DNA of 64,000 bases from G963677445 sp963678275. GTDB lineage: Bacteria; Bacteroidota; Ignavibacteria; Ignavibacteriales; Melioribacteraceae. Location: the NCBI GenBank assembly GCA_963678275.1, contig OY782765.1, positions 1,612,001 through 1,676,000 on the forward strand, written 5' to 3'. Position 1 is the stretch's first letter; each line of letters starts with the position of its first letter. Made by a program: the position numbers and the translations under genes. The notes under the pieces are model-generated. The model had not been told where the DNA came from, searched no databases, and was given only the letters and a program-made list of their open reading frames with translations. Shown piece by piece: positions 34,444 through 44,700 of the stretch.

Positions 34444-36012
34444 TCAGTCGAAAACCAGCCGGAAACCTATATAATTGGCGCTTTCATTGGCGGCTGTATG
34501 ATCACGGGCTGATACGCGGCAGAAATAATCCTCGGAATTCCACGCGCCCCCTCTGATTACTTTTGTTTCTCCTCCCCATGGTCCAGCGGGATTATCAACC
34601 GGTGAACGGGAATAATATCCGGCGTCGTACCAGTCGCCGCACCACTCATGAACATTGCCGCTCATATCATATATCCCGAGTTCATTTGGGGCAAGCTCCG
34701 CGACCGACTGGATATCCCCCTCAGAATTCAGCCAGTACCACCCCGCAATATTCGGATCATCACTCCCCGAATAAAAATAGTTATTGCCATATTTGCCTCC
34801 ACGCGCCGCGTATTCCCATTCAGCTTCGGTAGGCAGACGTCCTCCCGCCCACTCGCAAAATTTCACGGCTCCCTCCCAGGTTACCTCCGTAACAGGATAA
34901 TTCTCATAACCGGGTATTGCATAGTACTTTTCTTCCGCGCGATATATTTTACAGTCTTCATCATTAATATCAAGCCAGACAATGAGATTATCAGCGTGCT
35001 GCCCCATTTCAGTTAGAAATGCCGCGTATTGCCTGTTTGTAACTTCATATATTGAGATATAAAAGTCATCAAGAGTAACATTATGAGAGGGTTTTTCATT
35101 CGGGTCGCCAATCCCCCTCGTATCTCCCATAATGAATTCTCCCCCTTCGGCATAAGCCATATCGAGATACCTGGTCATTTTAATCTCTTCATCACTGGTT
35201 TCGCCATTGCTCACACCAATGGTAATTTCTCTTCTGAAATAATTCTGCGCTTCCACATTAAGAGTGTAAACGGCTTCGGACAGGTATTCAACAAAAAAAT
35301 CCCCTTCCCGATCACTATAAATTTCAAGATTCAGCGCTAAAATAGTTACCTTCGCTCCTTCGAGAGGCTGATCCGTTTCACCATCAACTATTTTTCCTGA
35401 AATGGAGCCCTTCATAAAGAGATTGACATTCATTTCCAGATCGGCGCCGTTCCGGATATCAATTCTTTCTTTTAAAGAGGCGATTTTGTCATCATCCGGA
35501 GTTATCTGCAAAAGGTAGTTGCCCCCTGGCAGATATTCCAGTTTATATTCACCCGAGCCATTCGTCACAGATGTTTTTGTAGGCGGAAATGTTTCAACAA
35601 TAGCATTTTCCAGGATTGAACCGTTTACCGCATATTTCACCACACCAAATACAGAACCCTTTTTCCGCAGCGTTATATTAACAGTTTTTATTTTGCCATA
35701 TTCTATTTCAACCGTGACAGAGCTATCGGCATAAACGGAATCGGAAAGGCTGAGTGTGTGATTTACCCCGGTCAGCGAAGCGGAATAAAATTTCCCCTCT
35801 TCGTCCGTATAATACAATGTATCAGCGTTATCAATATTTATTTTTATTCCCTCAAGAGGGTTGCCTCTGTTATCAGTTACAATTCCTTCAATTCTCCCTT
35901 CTGCGGGTGTATCAGTGATTCCCGAACCGTTCTCTTCATCCGAACAGGAAACTGTCAATAAAATTATTGACAATAAAAAGAGAACCGGTATTTTAAAAAT
36001 CACCTGCTTCAT
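34444..36012 (-). CDS. Lipoprotein with carboxypeptidase-regulatory-like repeats and an FGE/SUMF1 domain
   Basis: A 522-residue predicted lipoprotein, started at the ATG at 36012 because signal and lipobox LTVSC (Cys23) follow; a longer frame would put a signal in mid-protein. Three CarboxypepD_reg-like beta domains (begin at IEGIVTDNRGN, VFGVVKYAVNG, ISGKIVDGETD) precede a C-terminal formylglycine-generating-enzyme-type domain with YPVTEVTWEGAVKFCEWAGGRLPTEAEWEYAARGG split by the usual loops, MSGNVHEWCGDW and RGGAWNSEDYFC. One of the two copper-binding cysteines of true sulfatase-activating enzymes is replaced (Ser), so it probably is not an FGE. GldJ/GldK of the T9SS and gliding machinery are FGE-fold lipoproteins and are a possible but unproven comparison. 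Confidence 0.88.
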   Translation of the reverse strand: MKQVIFKIPVLFLLSIILLTVSCSDEENGSGITDTPAEGRIEGIVTDNRGNPLEGIKINIDNADTLYYTDEEGKFYSASLTGVNHTLSLSDSVYADSSVTVEIEYGKIKTVNITLRKKGSVFGVVKYAVNGSILENAIVETFPPTKTSVTNGSGEYKLEYLPGGNYLLQITPDDDKIASLKERIDIRNGADLEMNVNLFMKGSISGKIVDGETDQPLEGAKVTILALNLEIYSDREGDFFVEYLSEAVYTLNVEAQNYFRREITIGVSNGETSDEEIKMTRYLDMAYAEGGEFIMGDTRGIGDPNEKPSHNVTLDDFYISIYEVTNRQYAAFLTEMGQHADNLIVWLDINDEDCKIYRAEEKYYAIPGYENYPVTEVTWEGAVKFCEWAGGRLPTEAEWEYAARGGKYGNNYFYSGSDDPNIAGWYWLNSEGDIQSVAELAPNELGIYDMSGNVHEWCGDWYDAGYYSRSPVDNPAGPWGGETKVIRGGAWNSEDYFCRVSARDHTAANESANYIGFRLVFD

Positions 36013-36615
36013 ATAAAATATCCACACTATTTTATTAATATAAGCACAGCAAAATGAATTATTATATAATAAAAACACTTTTCCGGTAAATATCAATATT
36101 AAAATCCGCCTCATAATTATCCTGATCCGGTCGTACCGGGAAGAGAGAAAAATGAGGAATTACGAATGACGAATTACGAATGGACATTTCCGGGGTTATT
36201 CTTATCTGAAAACCCTGAGTAACGATTTCCATTGTCATTTGGAATTAAAATTTCAGAACTACTGACTCTTATCACACTATTTTGTTATAATTTCATATAC
36301 CCGGACTTAATTTCAGAACTCCTAATAAAAAACAATGACTTACATATATTCATTCGCAAAATAAAATCGCGGGATAGAAGTCCGGAAGAAAATCCCGCCA
36401 GGGACAGCAGAAAATAGCCCGCAATTCATTGTGGTGTAACAAGTTAACAAGAAAATATAAAAGTACCGTCGGGAACGACAGATAACCGCAGTTCATTCCC
36501 GCAAATAGCAGCGTAAATAAAACCTTCCCATTTTGCGTAGAATTTAATCGCTTGCGAAATACTCTTGCTCCCACTCAGTTTGATGGCAAACTATTAAAAT
36601 GCCGCATCATTATAT
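36013..36615. other. Intergenic region with a degenerate heptad repeat
   Basis: About 600 AT-rich bases between divergent genes. It holds four tandem heptads GAATTAC, GAATGAC, GAATTAC, GAATGGA (36157-36184), related to the ATTCCTA heptads at the right end of the window. A stretch near 36255-36298 (CAGAACTACTGACTCTTATC then ACACTATTTTGTTATAATTTC) resembles one near 48078-48122. No gene or RNA is evident. Confidence 0.6.
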
Positions 36616-36646
36616 TTGCTCACTCAAATCAAAATTCCTATCTTTG
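36616..36646 (+). promoter_or_regulatory. Bacteroidota-type promoter for the radical SAM gene
   Basis: TTG (36616-36618), exactly 20 bases, then TATCTTTG (36639-36646), an exact TAnnTTTG match. The expected start is about 20 bases before the ATG at 36672, so the gene is likely an independent unit with a short leader containing GAAAGGGAA as ribosome-binding site. Confidence 0.85.
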
Positions 36647-36671
36647 AGCCGGAAATTTCAATGAAAGGGAA

Positions 36672-37649
36672 ATGATGCTTCTGCTCTGCAATTATTATGT
36701 AACCTACCGATGCAACGCTTTTTGTGAATTTTGTGAATTTGCCGAACATGGCAAGTTTAAAAACTCCGGTTATGCTGACCTTGATGAATATAAAAAGAAT
36801 GTAACTGAATTATCAGATATGGGTGTGAAGTTCATTGATCTTACCGGGGGTGAACCATTGCTTCATAAAGAGATCGATAAAATGGCCGCCTTTGCCCGAT
36901 CGAAAAAAATGCAGGTCAGTATAACAACCAACGGTCTTCTTTATCCCAAATTTGCCGAAAAACTCGCGGGCAACGTCAATCTTCTCCACTTTTCCCTCGA
37001 CTCCCCTGATGAAGAGGAACACAATAAAATAAGAAAAGTAAATTGTTATGGCAAGGCGCTGGAAAGTCTGGATATCGCGAAATCACTTGGTGAATTTCCC
37101 GATATTTTATTCACCGTCACCAACAAAACATATAAAAAACTGCCCCGGATGCATGAACTCGCCAAAAAATATCAGCTTATGCTTATTGTGAATCCTGTAT
37201 TTTCCTATTTCGGGAATCCGGGACTCTCGGAAGAAGCGATGAATTTTATTGAAGAATATGTCGCCGGTAAAAATGACATCTACCTCAATCCCGCGTTCCT
37301 GAAACTCCGCAAGGATGGAGGAAATGATAAAAACAATCCCTCCTGCAAAGCGGTAAGCAGAGTAATTGTTATTTCCCCCGATAATAAAATCATCCTCCCC
37401 TGCTACCATTTCAGAAATGATTCTGTTATCATTGACCGCCCGATCAGGGAACTGAGAAAAACTGAAAAAATAAAAGAATTTCAAAAAATGGAAGGCAGAT
37501 TTGATTTCTGCCAGGGGTGCACAGTCAACTGTTATTTTGAACCCTCTTTCGCCTTTCCGGTAAATCATTACGGAATATTGAGCCTGAAATCCAAAATTGT
37601 ATATTCCTTTAATAAACTCATTCGGCAAAAAATGTTCAGGAGGATATAA
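36672..37649 (+). CDS. Radical SAM protein with C-terminal SPASM-like cysteines, substrate unknown
   Basis: The 325-residue protein begins with a CX3CX2C cluster (YRCNAFCEFCEF, Cys at about 14, 18, 21) that binds the [4Fe-4S]-AdoMet cofactor, followed by the TGGEPLLH AdoMet-binding motif and ITTNG. The C-terminal part has cysteines in SCKAVSR, LPCYHFR and FCQGCTVNCYFE, suited to an auxiliary iron-sulphur cluster as in SPASM/Twitch proteins. No precursor peptide or partner gene is adjacent. MoaA-like, HpnH-like and peptide-modifying families are all possible; I do not assign one. It has its own promoter. Confidence 0.88.
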   Translation: MMLLLCNYYVTYRCNAFCEFCEFAEHGKFKNSGYADLDEYKKNVTELSDMGVKFIDLTGGEPLLHKEIDKMAAFARSKKMQVSITTNGLLYPKFAEKLAGNVNLLHFSLDSPDEEEHNKIRKVNCYGKALESLDIAKSLGEFPDILFTVTNKTYKKLPRMHELAKKYQLMLIVNPVFSYFGNPGLSEEAMNFIEEYVAGKNDIYLNPAFLKLRKDGGNDKNNPSCKAVSRVIVISPDNKIILPCYHFRNDSVIIDRPIRELRKTEKIKEFQKMEGRFDFCQGCTVNCYFEPSFAFPVNHYGILSLKSKIVYSFNKLIRQKMFRRI

Positions 37650-37704
37650 ATATCCGTCGCATTATGAGAATTGGCAGTATCTCAAAAAATTATATAAAGC
37701 CGGT

Positions 37705-39939
37705 TTATTTCAAATTAACCATTTTAATTACATCTCTGTAGTTCTTTATCTCCAGAGAGCAATAATAAATTCCACTGGCAAGGTTATCAATGTTGAATGA
37801 ATATCGGTAAGTTCCCTCTTCAAGCGTTTCACCGATTATTTCTTCGACAAGTTCACCCAGTATATCATAAACTTTCAGACTCACATATCCCGGTTCTTTA
37901 ATATCAAACCGGATTTCAGTTTCGGAATTAAAAGGATTGGGATAATTTTGATATAACCTGTAACTATCTATCACAGGCTCTTCAGCCACCTCTTCTATCT
38001 TTTTTTCTTCCTCCTCAATAAAAATACTGTCAGCTTTCCATAATTCCCCTTCGTAAAGAGTAAATAAAAGATTATCCCCGCTAACTGCCATTTGATCAAT
38101 GGAGCTAAATGGGTAATTTAAGGCATAATGCTTCCATATTTTACCCTGGTCGGAAGTTTTGTAGGCTGAACCATTCATATACAAAATTCCTCTGCATGAA
38201 TCAATAAATCCAATAGCGTAAATATATTCCGGAGACACCCTGCTGTAGAACAGTTTGTTCCAATTGTCTCCTCCATCTCTCGTTATAAAAAGATCAGTCA
38301 TAGAGATCGCGTATCCTGTTTTTTTATTCATCATTTCGACTTGAATAATTTCATTTTCTGATTCAAATATTGAATACGTCTCACCGTCATCATGGGTCGT
38401 ATAAATAACATGATGATTTTCGGTTGTACACAATACTCCTGCGGCAATATATGTCGACGAATCAGGCATAGTTGCAAAATTCGGATAAAAATTTTCCGGG
38501 AAATTTTTACTATTCCAGCTTTCCCCCCCATCAGATGAAAGATAAAATTTATTATAGCTGTATACACAAAGGTTGTTTTTGTCATGAACGGCCAGTCCAC
38601 GACAGATCAGATTGCCATCAGGTAAATATATCCTCTTCCAGCTGTCTCCATGGTCAGTAGATTTTAACATAATTGAGTTATACATAATGACATAAATAAT
38701 CCCCTCTGAAATTTTAATTTCTGAAAATCGATACACTGAATCCGCCTGAATTCTTTTTTTATTCCAGGTTTCACCCCTGTCCTCACTGATGATAAACTCG
38801 CCATTTAATCCTCCGGCAAAAACTATCTGGTTTGCTTCATCTTCTGCATTCTTTTCAATAGCGAGTTTATTTAAATATCCTCCCAGGGGAGTAGTAATTT
38901 CCTCAAAACTTTCTCCGAGGTCATAGGATACATACCGTTTGCTGCAATCAAGATACAACGTATTAAGATCAGGAACAAAGTGGGAAACTGATAAATATTC
39001 ATCATTCAAAACCTTTTTCTCCCATAACAAACCTTTGTCGGTAGTTTTATACATTACCACCTCACGATTTGAAAAATCTGTATTATAGGCTATAACGATG
39101 AATGTACTATCATTCAGCAAATGCACACCCTTTGGATAATAGGGATAATACTCATTGGTTACCCAGGTATTGCCAAAATTACCTGTTACCTGAATAAAGA
39201 ATTTATAATCCAGATACTCTTCCCTGTAGATTGTACCGGCAGTCACACCATATCCCGTGGGGAGCATCCTTATATAATAGTAATCTACTCTGGACTGCTC
39301 AGAAGTAATAAATCCGGTATTCTGTTTCTGCCATGATCTCCCACCATCACTGGTATAAAAAATCTTCCCCCCGACATTCTTGGAAAAGTGATACCTGCTG
39401 ATAATCCATGCTTTGGTCGAATCAATCGAGTAAAAATCTGTAACTATTCCATCAAATTCATCAGGAATCGTATAATTGTTCCAGGTCTCCCCCTGGTCAG
39501 TTGTCACCGCGCATCTTCCTATTCCTGCTTTCCAGCCAACTTGATCAGTGCAAAAATGAATATGTGAATAAATACTGCTTTCATCAATTACCTCCCAGTT
39601 TTTCCCTCCATCAACAGTTCGAAAAATTTCGTTGGAATAATTGGAGATAAATCCTGTTTTTTCGTCGGCAAAAGTCATTATTTTGGAATAAACCGTACCT
39701 AATAGATTCTCATCCCAACCTACAAAAGGAGTGTAAAATTCATAAGTCTGTCCCCTATCAGATGTCTTATAGATTACATTTTCCTCAGTCAGAAACCATA
39801 TTGTTTTCCCCCTGACACATGATTCCGCAAGACCGAATGCCGGCGGCCCGTCATTTATCCTGGTCCATTCAACCTGTGCTAATAGAAGATTAGGCATCAT
39901 GAAAAATGCTGTTACAATCAACATCAATAATAATTTCAT
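37705..39939 (-). CDS. Secreted beta-propeller (BNR/Ycf48-like) protein with T9SS sorting domain
   Basis: A 744-residue secreted protein beginning at the ATG at 39939 (GGAGGGG just upstream) with a signal peptide ending near LLLAQ. Many repeats of the type 'TSDGGRSW', 'STDHGDSW', 'TRDGGDNW', 'SSDGGESW' spaced 50-90 residues run to about residue 640; these are BNR/Asp-box blades of a sialidase- or Ycf48-like beta propeller. An acidic linker leads to the C-terminal sorting domain (YQNYPNPFNSETEIRFD ... ASGIYYCSLE ... KMVNLK). The protein is expected at the cell surface or in the medium through T9SS. No catalytic residues of sialidases are evident, so it is probably a binding or adhesive protein. 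Confidence 0.88.
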   Translation of the reverse strand: MKLLLMLIVTAFFMMPNLLLAQVEWTRINDGPPAFGLAESCVRGKTIWFLTEENVIYKTSDRGQTYEFYTPFVGWDENLLGTVYSKIMTFADEKTGFISNYSNEIFRTVDGGKNWEVIDESSIYSHIHFCTDQVGWKAGIGRCAVTTDQGETWNNYTIPDEFDGIVTDFYSIDSTKAWIISRYHFSKNVGGKIFYTSDGGRSWQKQNTGFITSEQSRVDYYYIRMLPTGYGVTAGTIYREEYLDYKFFIQVTGNFGNTWVTNEYYPYYPKGVHLLNDSTFIVIAYNTDFSNREVVMYKTTDKGLLWEKKVLNDEYLSVSHFVPDLNTLYLDCSKRYVSYDLGESFEEITTPLGGYLNKLAIEKNAEDEANQIVFAGGLNGEFIISEDRGETWNKKRIQADSVYRFSEIKISEGIIYVIMYNSIMLKSTDHGDSWKRIYLPDGNLICRGLAVHDKNNLCVYSYNKFYLSSDGGESWNSKNFPENFYPNFATMPDSSTYIAAGVLCTTENHHVIYTTHDDGETYSIFESENEIIQVEMMNKKTGYAISMTDLFITRDGGDNWNKLFYSRVSPEYIYAIGFIDSCRGILYMNGSAYKTSDQGKIWKHYALNYPFSSIDQMAVSGDNLLFTLYEGELWKADSIFIEEEEKKIEEVAEEPVIDSYRLYQNYPNPFNSETEIRFDIKEPGYVSLKVYDILGELVEEIIGETLEEGTYRYSFNIDNLASGIYYCSLEIKNYRDVIKMVNLK

Positions 39940-40067
39940 TTCCCCTCCGAATATCAATTTCCACCAGAAATACAGGAATCATAATAAATAATTTATTTTA
40001 TATATTCAATCCCATTTTTCATGAGATAAATATTTAATTGAATCAAACTCCGGATAAATAATTACCG

Positions 40068-40106
40068 CAAAAAAAACCTCCGGGGTTTTGGAAACCCCGG
40101 AGGTTT
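40068..40106 (-). terminator. Intrinsic terminator after the PD40 T9SS gene
   Basis: A perfect 14-base stem AACCTCCGGGGTTT/AAACCCCGGAGGTT (40075-40105) with a three-base loop is followed on the minus strand by seven T. Its stem is almost the same sequence as that of the terminator at 41676-41711. Confidence 0.92.
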
Positions 40107-40133
40107 GGGATAAATTTTATTTATGTAATTACA

Positions 40134-41345
40134 TTATTTCAAAAGGATCATTTTTTTTGTATCAATAAAACTGCTGCCATCAAGTCCCTCCGCGGATAGA
40201 GTATAGAAATATATGCCGCTCGCCAATGACGCAGCGTCAAAATTCACGGTGTGGATTCCTGCCTGCATATCTCCGTTGGCAAGAGTGGAAACTTTCTGAC
40301 CAAGAGCGTTGAATATTTCCAGCGTAACTTTCGCCGTTACAGGAAGACTGAAACTTATATTTGTGGCAGGGTTGAAAGGATTCGGATAGTTCTGTTCGAG
40401 ATAATGGTTATGTACTTTGACATTCTTTTCATCCTTAACTTTCGTAACCGGGTTGCCATACCTGTCAACAAGCAACTCTGAGTGGTATATAGCATAATAA
40501 CCATGATAGTTACCGAGGAAATAAAGATGTCTTCCATCTCCTGTAACTGTTGGAGAAGTTTCATATGTGTTAATATATTCCCCTATTCTGTATAATGAAT
40601 CAGTAATGTTTGAAATATTCAATTTGTTTTTAATTCCATAAGCAAGAATACCTACAGAATCGGAATAATAAACTGTAAGATCCCTGTCAAAGTATGTTGT
40701 TCCATCATTCAAAGTATCTTCAAGCTGTTTGCATACATAAACATTTTTTAAATCAATTGTCATATCCGCTCCCCACCAGCTTGATACAGAGGAAATGCTT
40801 CCATCAGGGAATTTTTTACCATCAACATATTTTCCCAACGCGCTATCCCACCTGGCAAAATAGAGAGTGCTTCCAAGGAAAAAACAGAATAATGAATCAT
40901 TGGGAGCGCAGCCGGCTCTGGCTCCACCTACCAATCCATTGACATTCTCCCCGGCGTTAACAGCCGTTCCCCAGTCCTGAAGCTGCTCATCCCAATCGGA
41001 ATAATAGACCTGCCAGGTTGATGTAAACCATGTAAAGAACATCCGTTTTCCATCAGGCGAAATCACCGGGTCCTCAGCTAAATTTTTATTGATATTATCA
41101 TTAAATGAATAGGGATAAGTCCATCCGGTGTCGCTCATATGCGTTGATGAGAGCCATTGTCCAAAAAAAACAAATTGTTGACCATCCGCCCTTATATAAG
41201 GCATTTTCAAATTATCTGAAAATTGTAAAAGAATTTCAACAAGCTCAGGTTTACTCCATTTTTCAGGGGCTTCCTCCATGTATGTAACCTGTGAGAAGAC
41301 AAATCCTGTGACAATAAAAAACACTATTACCAATATCCGAACCAT
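40134..41345 (-). CDS. Secreted PD40/TolB-like beta-propeller protein with T9SS sorting domain
   Basis: The 403-residue protein has an N-terminal signal (about 1-18, VIVFFIVTGFVFSQ), repeats around DPVISPDGKRMFFTW and SPTVTGDGRHLYFLG typical of PD40/WD40-like propeller blades, and a C-terminal T9SS type A sorting domain (EQNYPNPFNPATNISFSLP ... SGIYFYTLSAEG ... KKMILLK). It is expected to be exported and anchored or released by T9SS. The propeller has no enzymatic motif; a ligand-binding role is inference. Confidence 0.87.
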   Translation of the reverse strand: MVRILVIVFFIVTGFVFSQVTYMEEAPEKWSKPELVEILLQFSDNLKMPYIRADGQQFVFFGQWLSSTHMSDTGWTYPYSFNDNINKNLAEDPVISPDGKRMFFTWFTSTWQVYYSDWDEQLQDWGTAVNAGENVNGLVGGARAGCAPNDSLFCFFLGSTLYFARWDSALGKYVDGKKFPDGSISSVSSWWGADMTIDLKNVYVCKQLEDTLNDGTTYFDRDLTVYYSDSVGILAYGIKNKLNISNITDSLYRIGEYINTYETSPTVTGDGRHLYFLGNYHGYYAIYHSELLVDRYGNPVTKVKDEKNVKVHNHYLEQNYPNPFNPATNISFSLPVTAKVTLEIFNALGQKVSTLANGDMQAGIHTVNFDAASLASGIYFYTLSAEGLDGSSFIDTKKMILLK

Positions 41346-41675
41346 TTTTTCATACTCCCCGCAAACAATAAATTTCCGGCATTTTCCTGCCGGATACGTT
41401 TATGAATGATGTAGATTACCCATCCAAATTTTCAACAGAACAAAGCGCCCTGTAAGTATCCGCTATTATAAAATAGTTATACCTGGTATTATATGCAACT
41501 CAAATTTATATATTATTTAATGGATTGGAGAAATGAATGAAATGGTCAAAATATTGTTGCAAGTATTCACTTCCCGGGAAAAAGCTTCAACGCGTATTTG
41601 AATAAATAACCTCATAACCGCACAAAAAAACCTCCCCCATAGGTAAGTCTTCGGCGCGGGGTTTTAAAGATGGCA
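41346..41675. other. Intergenic region, no gene seen
   Basis: AT-rich spacer upstream of the PD40 gene and downstream of the GH57 gene. TAAATTTG at 41508-41501 (minus) fits the -7 promoter element but lacks a TTG at the expected distance. A second, imperfect CCTCC...GGGG segment at 41630-41665 looks like a decayed copy of the adjacent terminator; an 11-base direct repeat GTCTTCGGCGC occurs at about 41648 and 41764. Confidence 0.5.
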
Positions 41676-41711
41676 TAAAAACCTCCGGGATTTTAGAAAC
41701 CCCGGAGGTTT
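41676..41711 (-). terminator. Intrinsic terminator after the GH57 gene
   Basis: Stem AACCTCCGGG/CCCGGAGGTT (41680-41689 with 41701-41710), loop of 11 bases with partial pairing, T-run on the minus strand. It lies 80 bases beyond the GH57 stop. Confidence 0.85.
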
Positions 41712-41790
41712 GGAAGAAAAATTATCTGATTAAACTGGGTTAACCAGTCCAAAAATACAATGCGTCTTCGGCGCTTACAATGTGACTTTG

Positions 41791-44700
41791 TCACTTCATC
41801 AGTATCATTTTCCCTGACGCCGCGAAACTTCCGGCATTTAATTTATAGATATAAAATCCGGAAGCCGCGCCCGAGGCGTTCCATCTGACCTGGTATGTGC
41901 CGGGACTTTTATTTTCACTAACCAGTGTCGCGACCTCCGATCCGAGGATATCATATATTTTCAGACTTACCGGAATAGCGCCGTTGTCTGTTACGGAGGG
42001 TATTGTGAATTTTATTGTTGTTTCCGGGTTAAAGGGATTCGGGTAGTTTTGTTCAAGACTGAACTGACCGGGAATTGACAGTTCCTCCTCTATTCCTACT
42101 GCCTGCAGAAGCAGATTGTGGAATTCATCGGAAGAAATATTTCCATCGGCTGCTACGGCAGCGGGAACCTGTTTCAGAAGCGCTCCTCCATCAGGATTTT
42201 CGTATACTCCGAGCGCCAGGTAAACATTGGAGGGAATGACACCAAATTCCTGTTCGAGGTTTATTGTTCCCTCGAGATATGTGCCTGATATCTGTTCCGC
42301 GTCCCCTTCATTATCAAACCAGCCGCACCAGTTATTTTCTGATTCATTCGCGAGGAAGGCGTCCCACTGCATAACCTCTCCTCCCTTAGCCCAGGGTGAA
42401 GCTGTCATTGCCCCGCTGTTTTGCGCGAGCATAATAAAGAGATCGCCGCCCGACTGGCCTGCCGGTTTAGCCGCTATATATAACTGAGGCGGATCCCAGG
42501 CCGCGTAAAGCTGCAGGCCGTCATTTTCGTCGACAAGCTGAGCCGCGTCATCAAGCTGACCATCGATAACAAATCCCTGCTGGCCTCCTCCGCCAATATA
42601 TATATGATAATCGGAGCCTGAGTTATTATCCCAGGTATCATCATCATAGTGAATTACAAACGCGATAGTTTCAACTGATTGAGCCGCGTTATTAAAGGGG
42701 CCTATCTGAAGTGTAAGACTGCCTGATGTATCGGGACCCTCAAATGGAGTTTCAACGGCAGGGCCGGTTCCCTGGAAAAGCTGACTTCCTATGGGCCAAT
42801 AAACTTCATCCGGAGTCTGCCATGTGCTTCCCTGGTTATTAACTCCCCAGTGAAGTTTACCTCCCTGACCAGCGTCAGTGATAGTAATGGTAATAAGATC
42901 ATTTTCATCCGGCTGGGTAGGGTCCCATGTCACTGAATATGAACCTGTTGATCCGCCGCTGTAATTGCCAACCCAGACATGCTTGATTATTGATTTGGAT
43001 ACATTATTATTGCTGTCAACTGCCTCTATGTAATAATCGAGCAATTTATCATTGATTCCCGTTATTTCGGCCTGGTACTGTTTTGCTTTATACATCGGTG
43101 TGGGATTTGTCTGGGAGGCGATATCCCACTCGGTCATATCAATCTCCTGCCAGGAACCCACATCCGAACCTCCCGCGTATGTTTCATTCTGGTGGTTATC
43201 CATCGAATTGACACCGTCGAGGTCTTCCCTGTATTTCAGCTTAACTGTCTTCAGCCCGCTGCGGTCGAATACATAACTCCATACCATGAAGTCGGATGAC
43301 TGGCTTATTCCCCATTCCGTGCCCCCCGGATTATAAGGTTCTCTCTGCGGATGAAATATCGACGGGCCGGTGTTGTCTGTTCCGGTTATGTTGCCCGCAT
43401 GCTGGAATACATAGTTGCAGGCCCTCGTCGGGTTGCTGTCCCATATTCCGTTCAGTGAGCCGTCCCAGTACCAGTAACAGCTCGTCTGGGAATTCATATA
43501 ATATCTTCGCGCTTCCTTTGTATCATTGGCATTTGGGTTTATCTGTTCTGCCTGCTCCACAAAGTTCTTTGCCGCGGTAACCACCGCCCAGCTATTGCGG
43601 TCTGGACTGTAACCGTTATCCCCGGGAGCGCCAAGCCATTTCATAAACTCAGGGTCTCCGTTGTCGGCTCCGCTCCAGCTTCCATTCTCCACGTGGATCA
43701 CATCATCCTGCGCCGGGGGGAACATATCGAGATAATCCTGGATTGTTGTGCAGACAAAACGCGAGGGATTCGACTGAAGCCAGTTTACAAAATTCTGAAA
43801 GTTGCTGTGGTAATATGATTCCGAGCCTCCGCCATAATTGTCCCCGTCATGGTGAAGAACGATAAGGATAGGATGTTCTGAGTCTGTATTATAGGATTCA
43901 AACTGGCTCATTACTGATTCATACTGTAACGCGCCGAATCCTCCCCGTCCATCTTCATTACCGAGATATCGGTCGGCGGGCACTCCTATTATCCTTGTTA
44001 CCTCGCCTGTCTCAGGATCGGCATATTCTATCCACTTTGGTTTGCTCGACCAGGCGGCAGATACTTTTGTCGGAGCCCAGAGGTTATTCAGTTGTATCCA
44101 GTCTCCGGGGTTGGGATTAAGTATATCTGAGCCGTTTGGTTCATAAAGGCCTCCTTCCGACGCCCAGGGATATCCTTCACAGGTTCGCTCAAAGTGGATA
44201 TTATCAATCAGCGCCCATTCTATTCCTTCATCGGCGAGGGCGGGTATCATTTCAGGGGTAAAGGCATTTTCAGGGGGAAATATACCCCGTGAATAATTTC
44301 CGCTGAAGTTTGTGGAGAATATTTCTTTGTGAGCCTGTATCTGTTTTCTTATATCGCTGTAATCTATCAGTCCCATCAGTGGATGATGATAACCGAAGCC
44401 AACCATATCCAGCCGGGGATTGCCGAGGCTTGTAGTCTGTGTTTTAATATAATTCCAGTGGCTTTTCCAGTTCTGGAAGTTTCCGTTGCCTCCCGCTTCA
44501 AGGTTGTTCAGGTTTTCCACAAGGCTGCCTGAAAAACTTACCTGGGCGCCAATATGAGGCAGACCCGCGTCTATGCCTGACTGCACGGCGTCTTTCGGCC
44601 AGCTATTGTACGGGCCTAACCGCTGGTTATGGATATCTGCTATCGAATAGGGAAACCTTCCATTGTTATCGGTTTCTATCAGGTTTTCATAAGGCCAGTA

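Noticed and set aside
36013..36114. N-terminal extension of the FGE-type lipoprotein
   Set aside because: It would place the lipoprotein signal in the interior of the protein; the ATG at 36012 starts directly at the signal.
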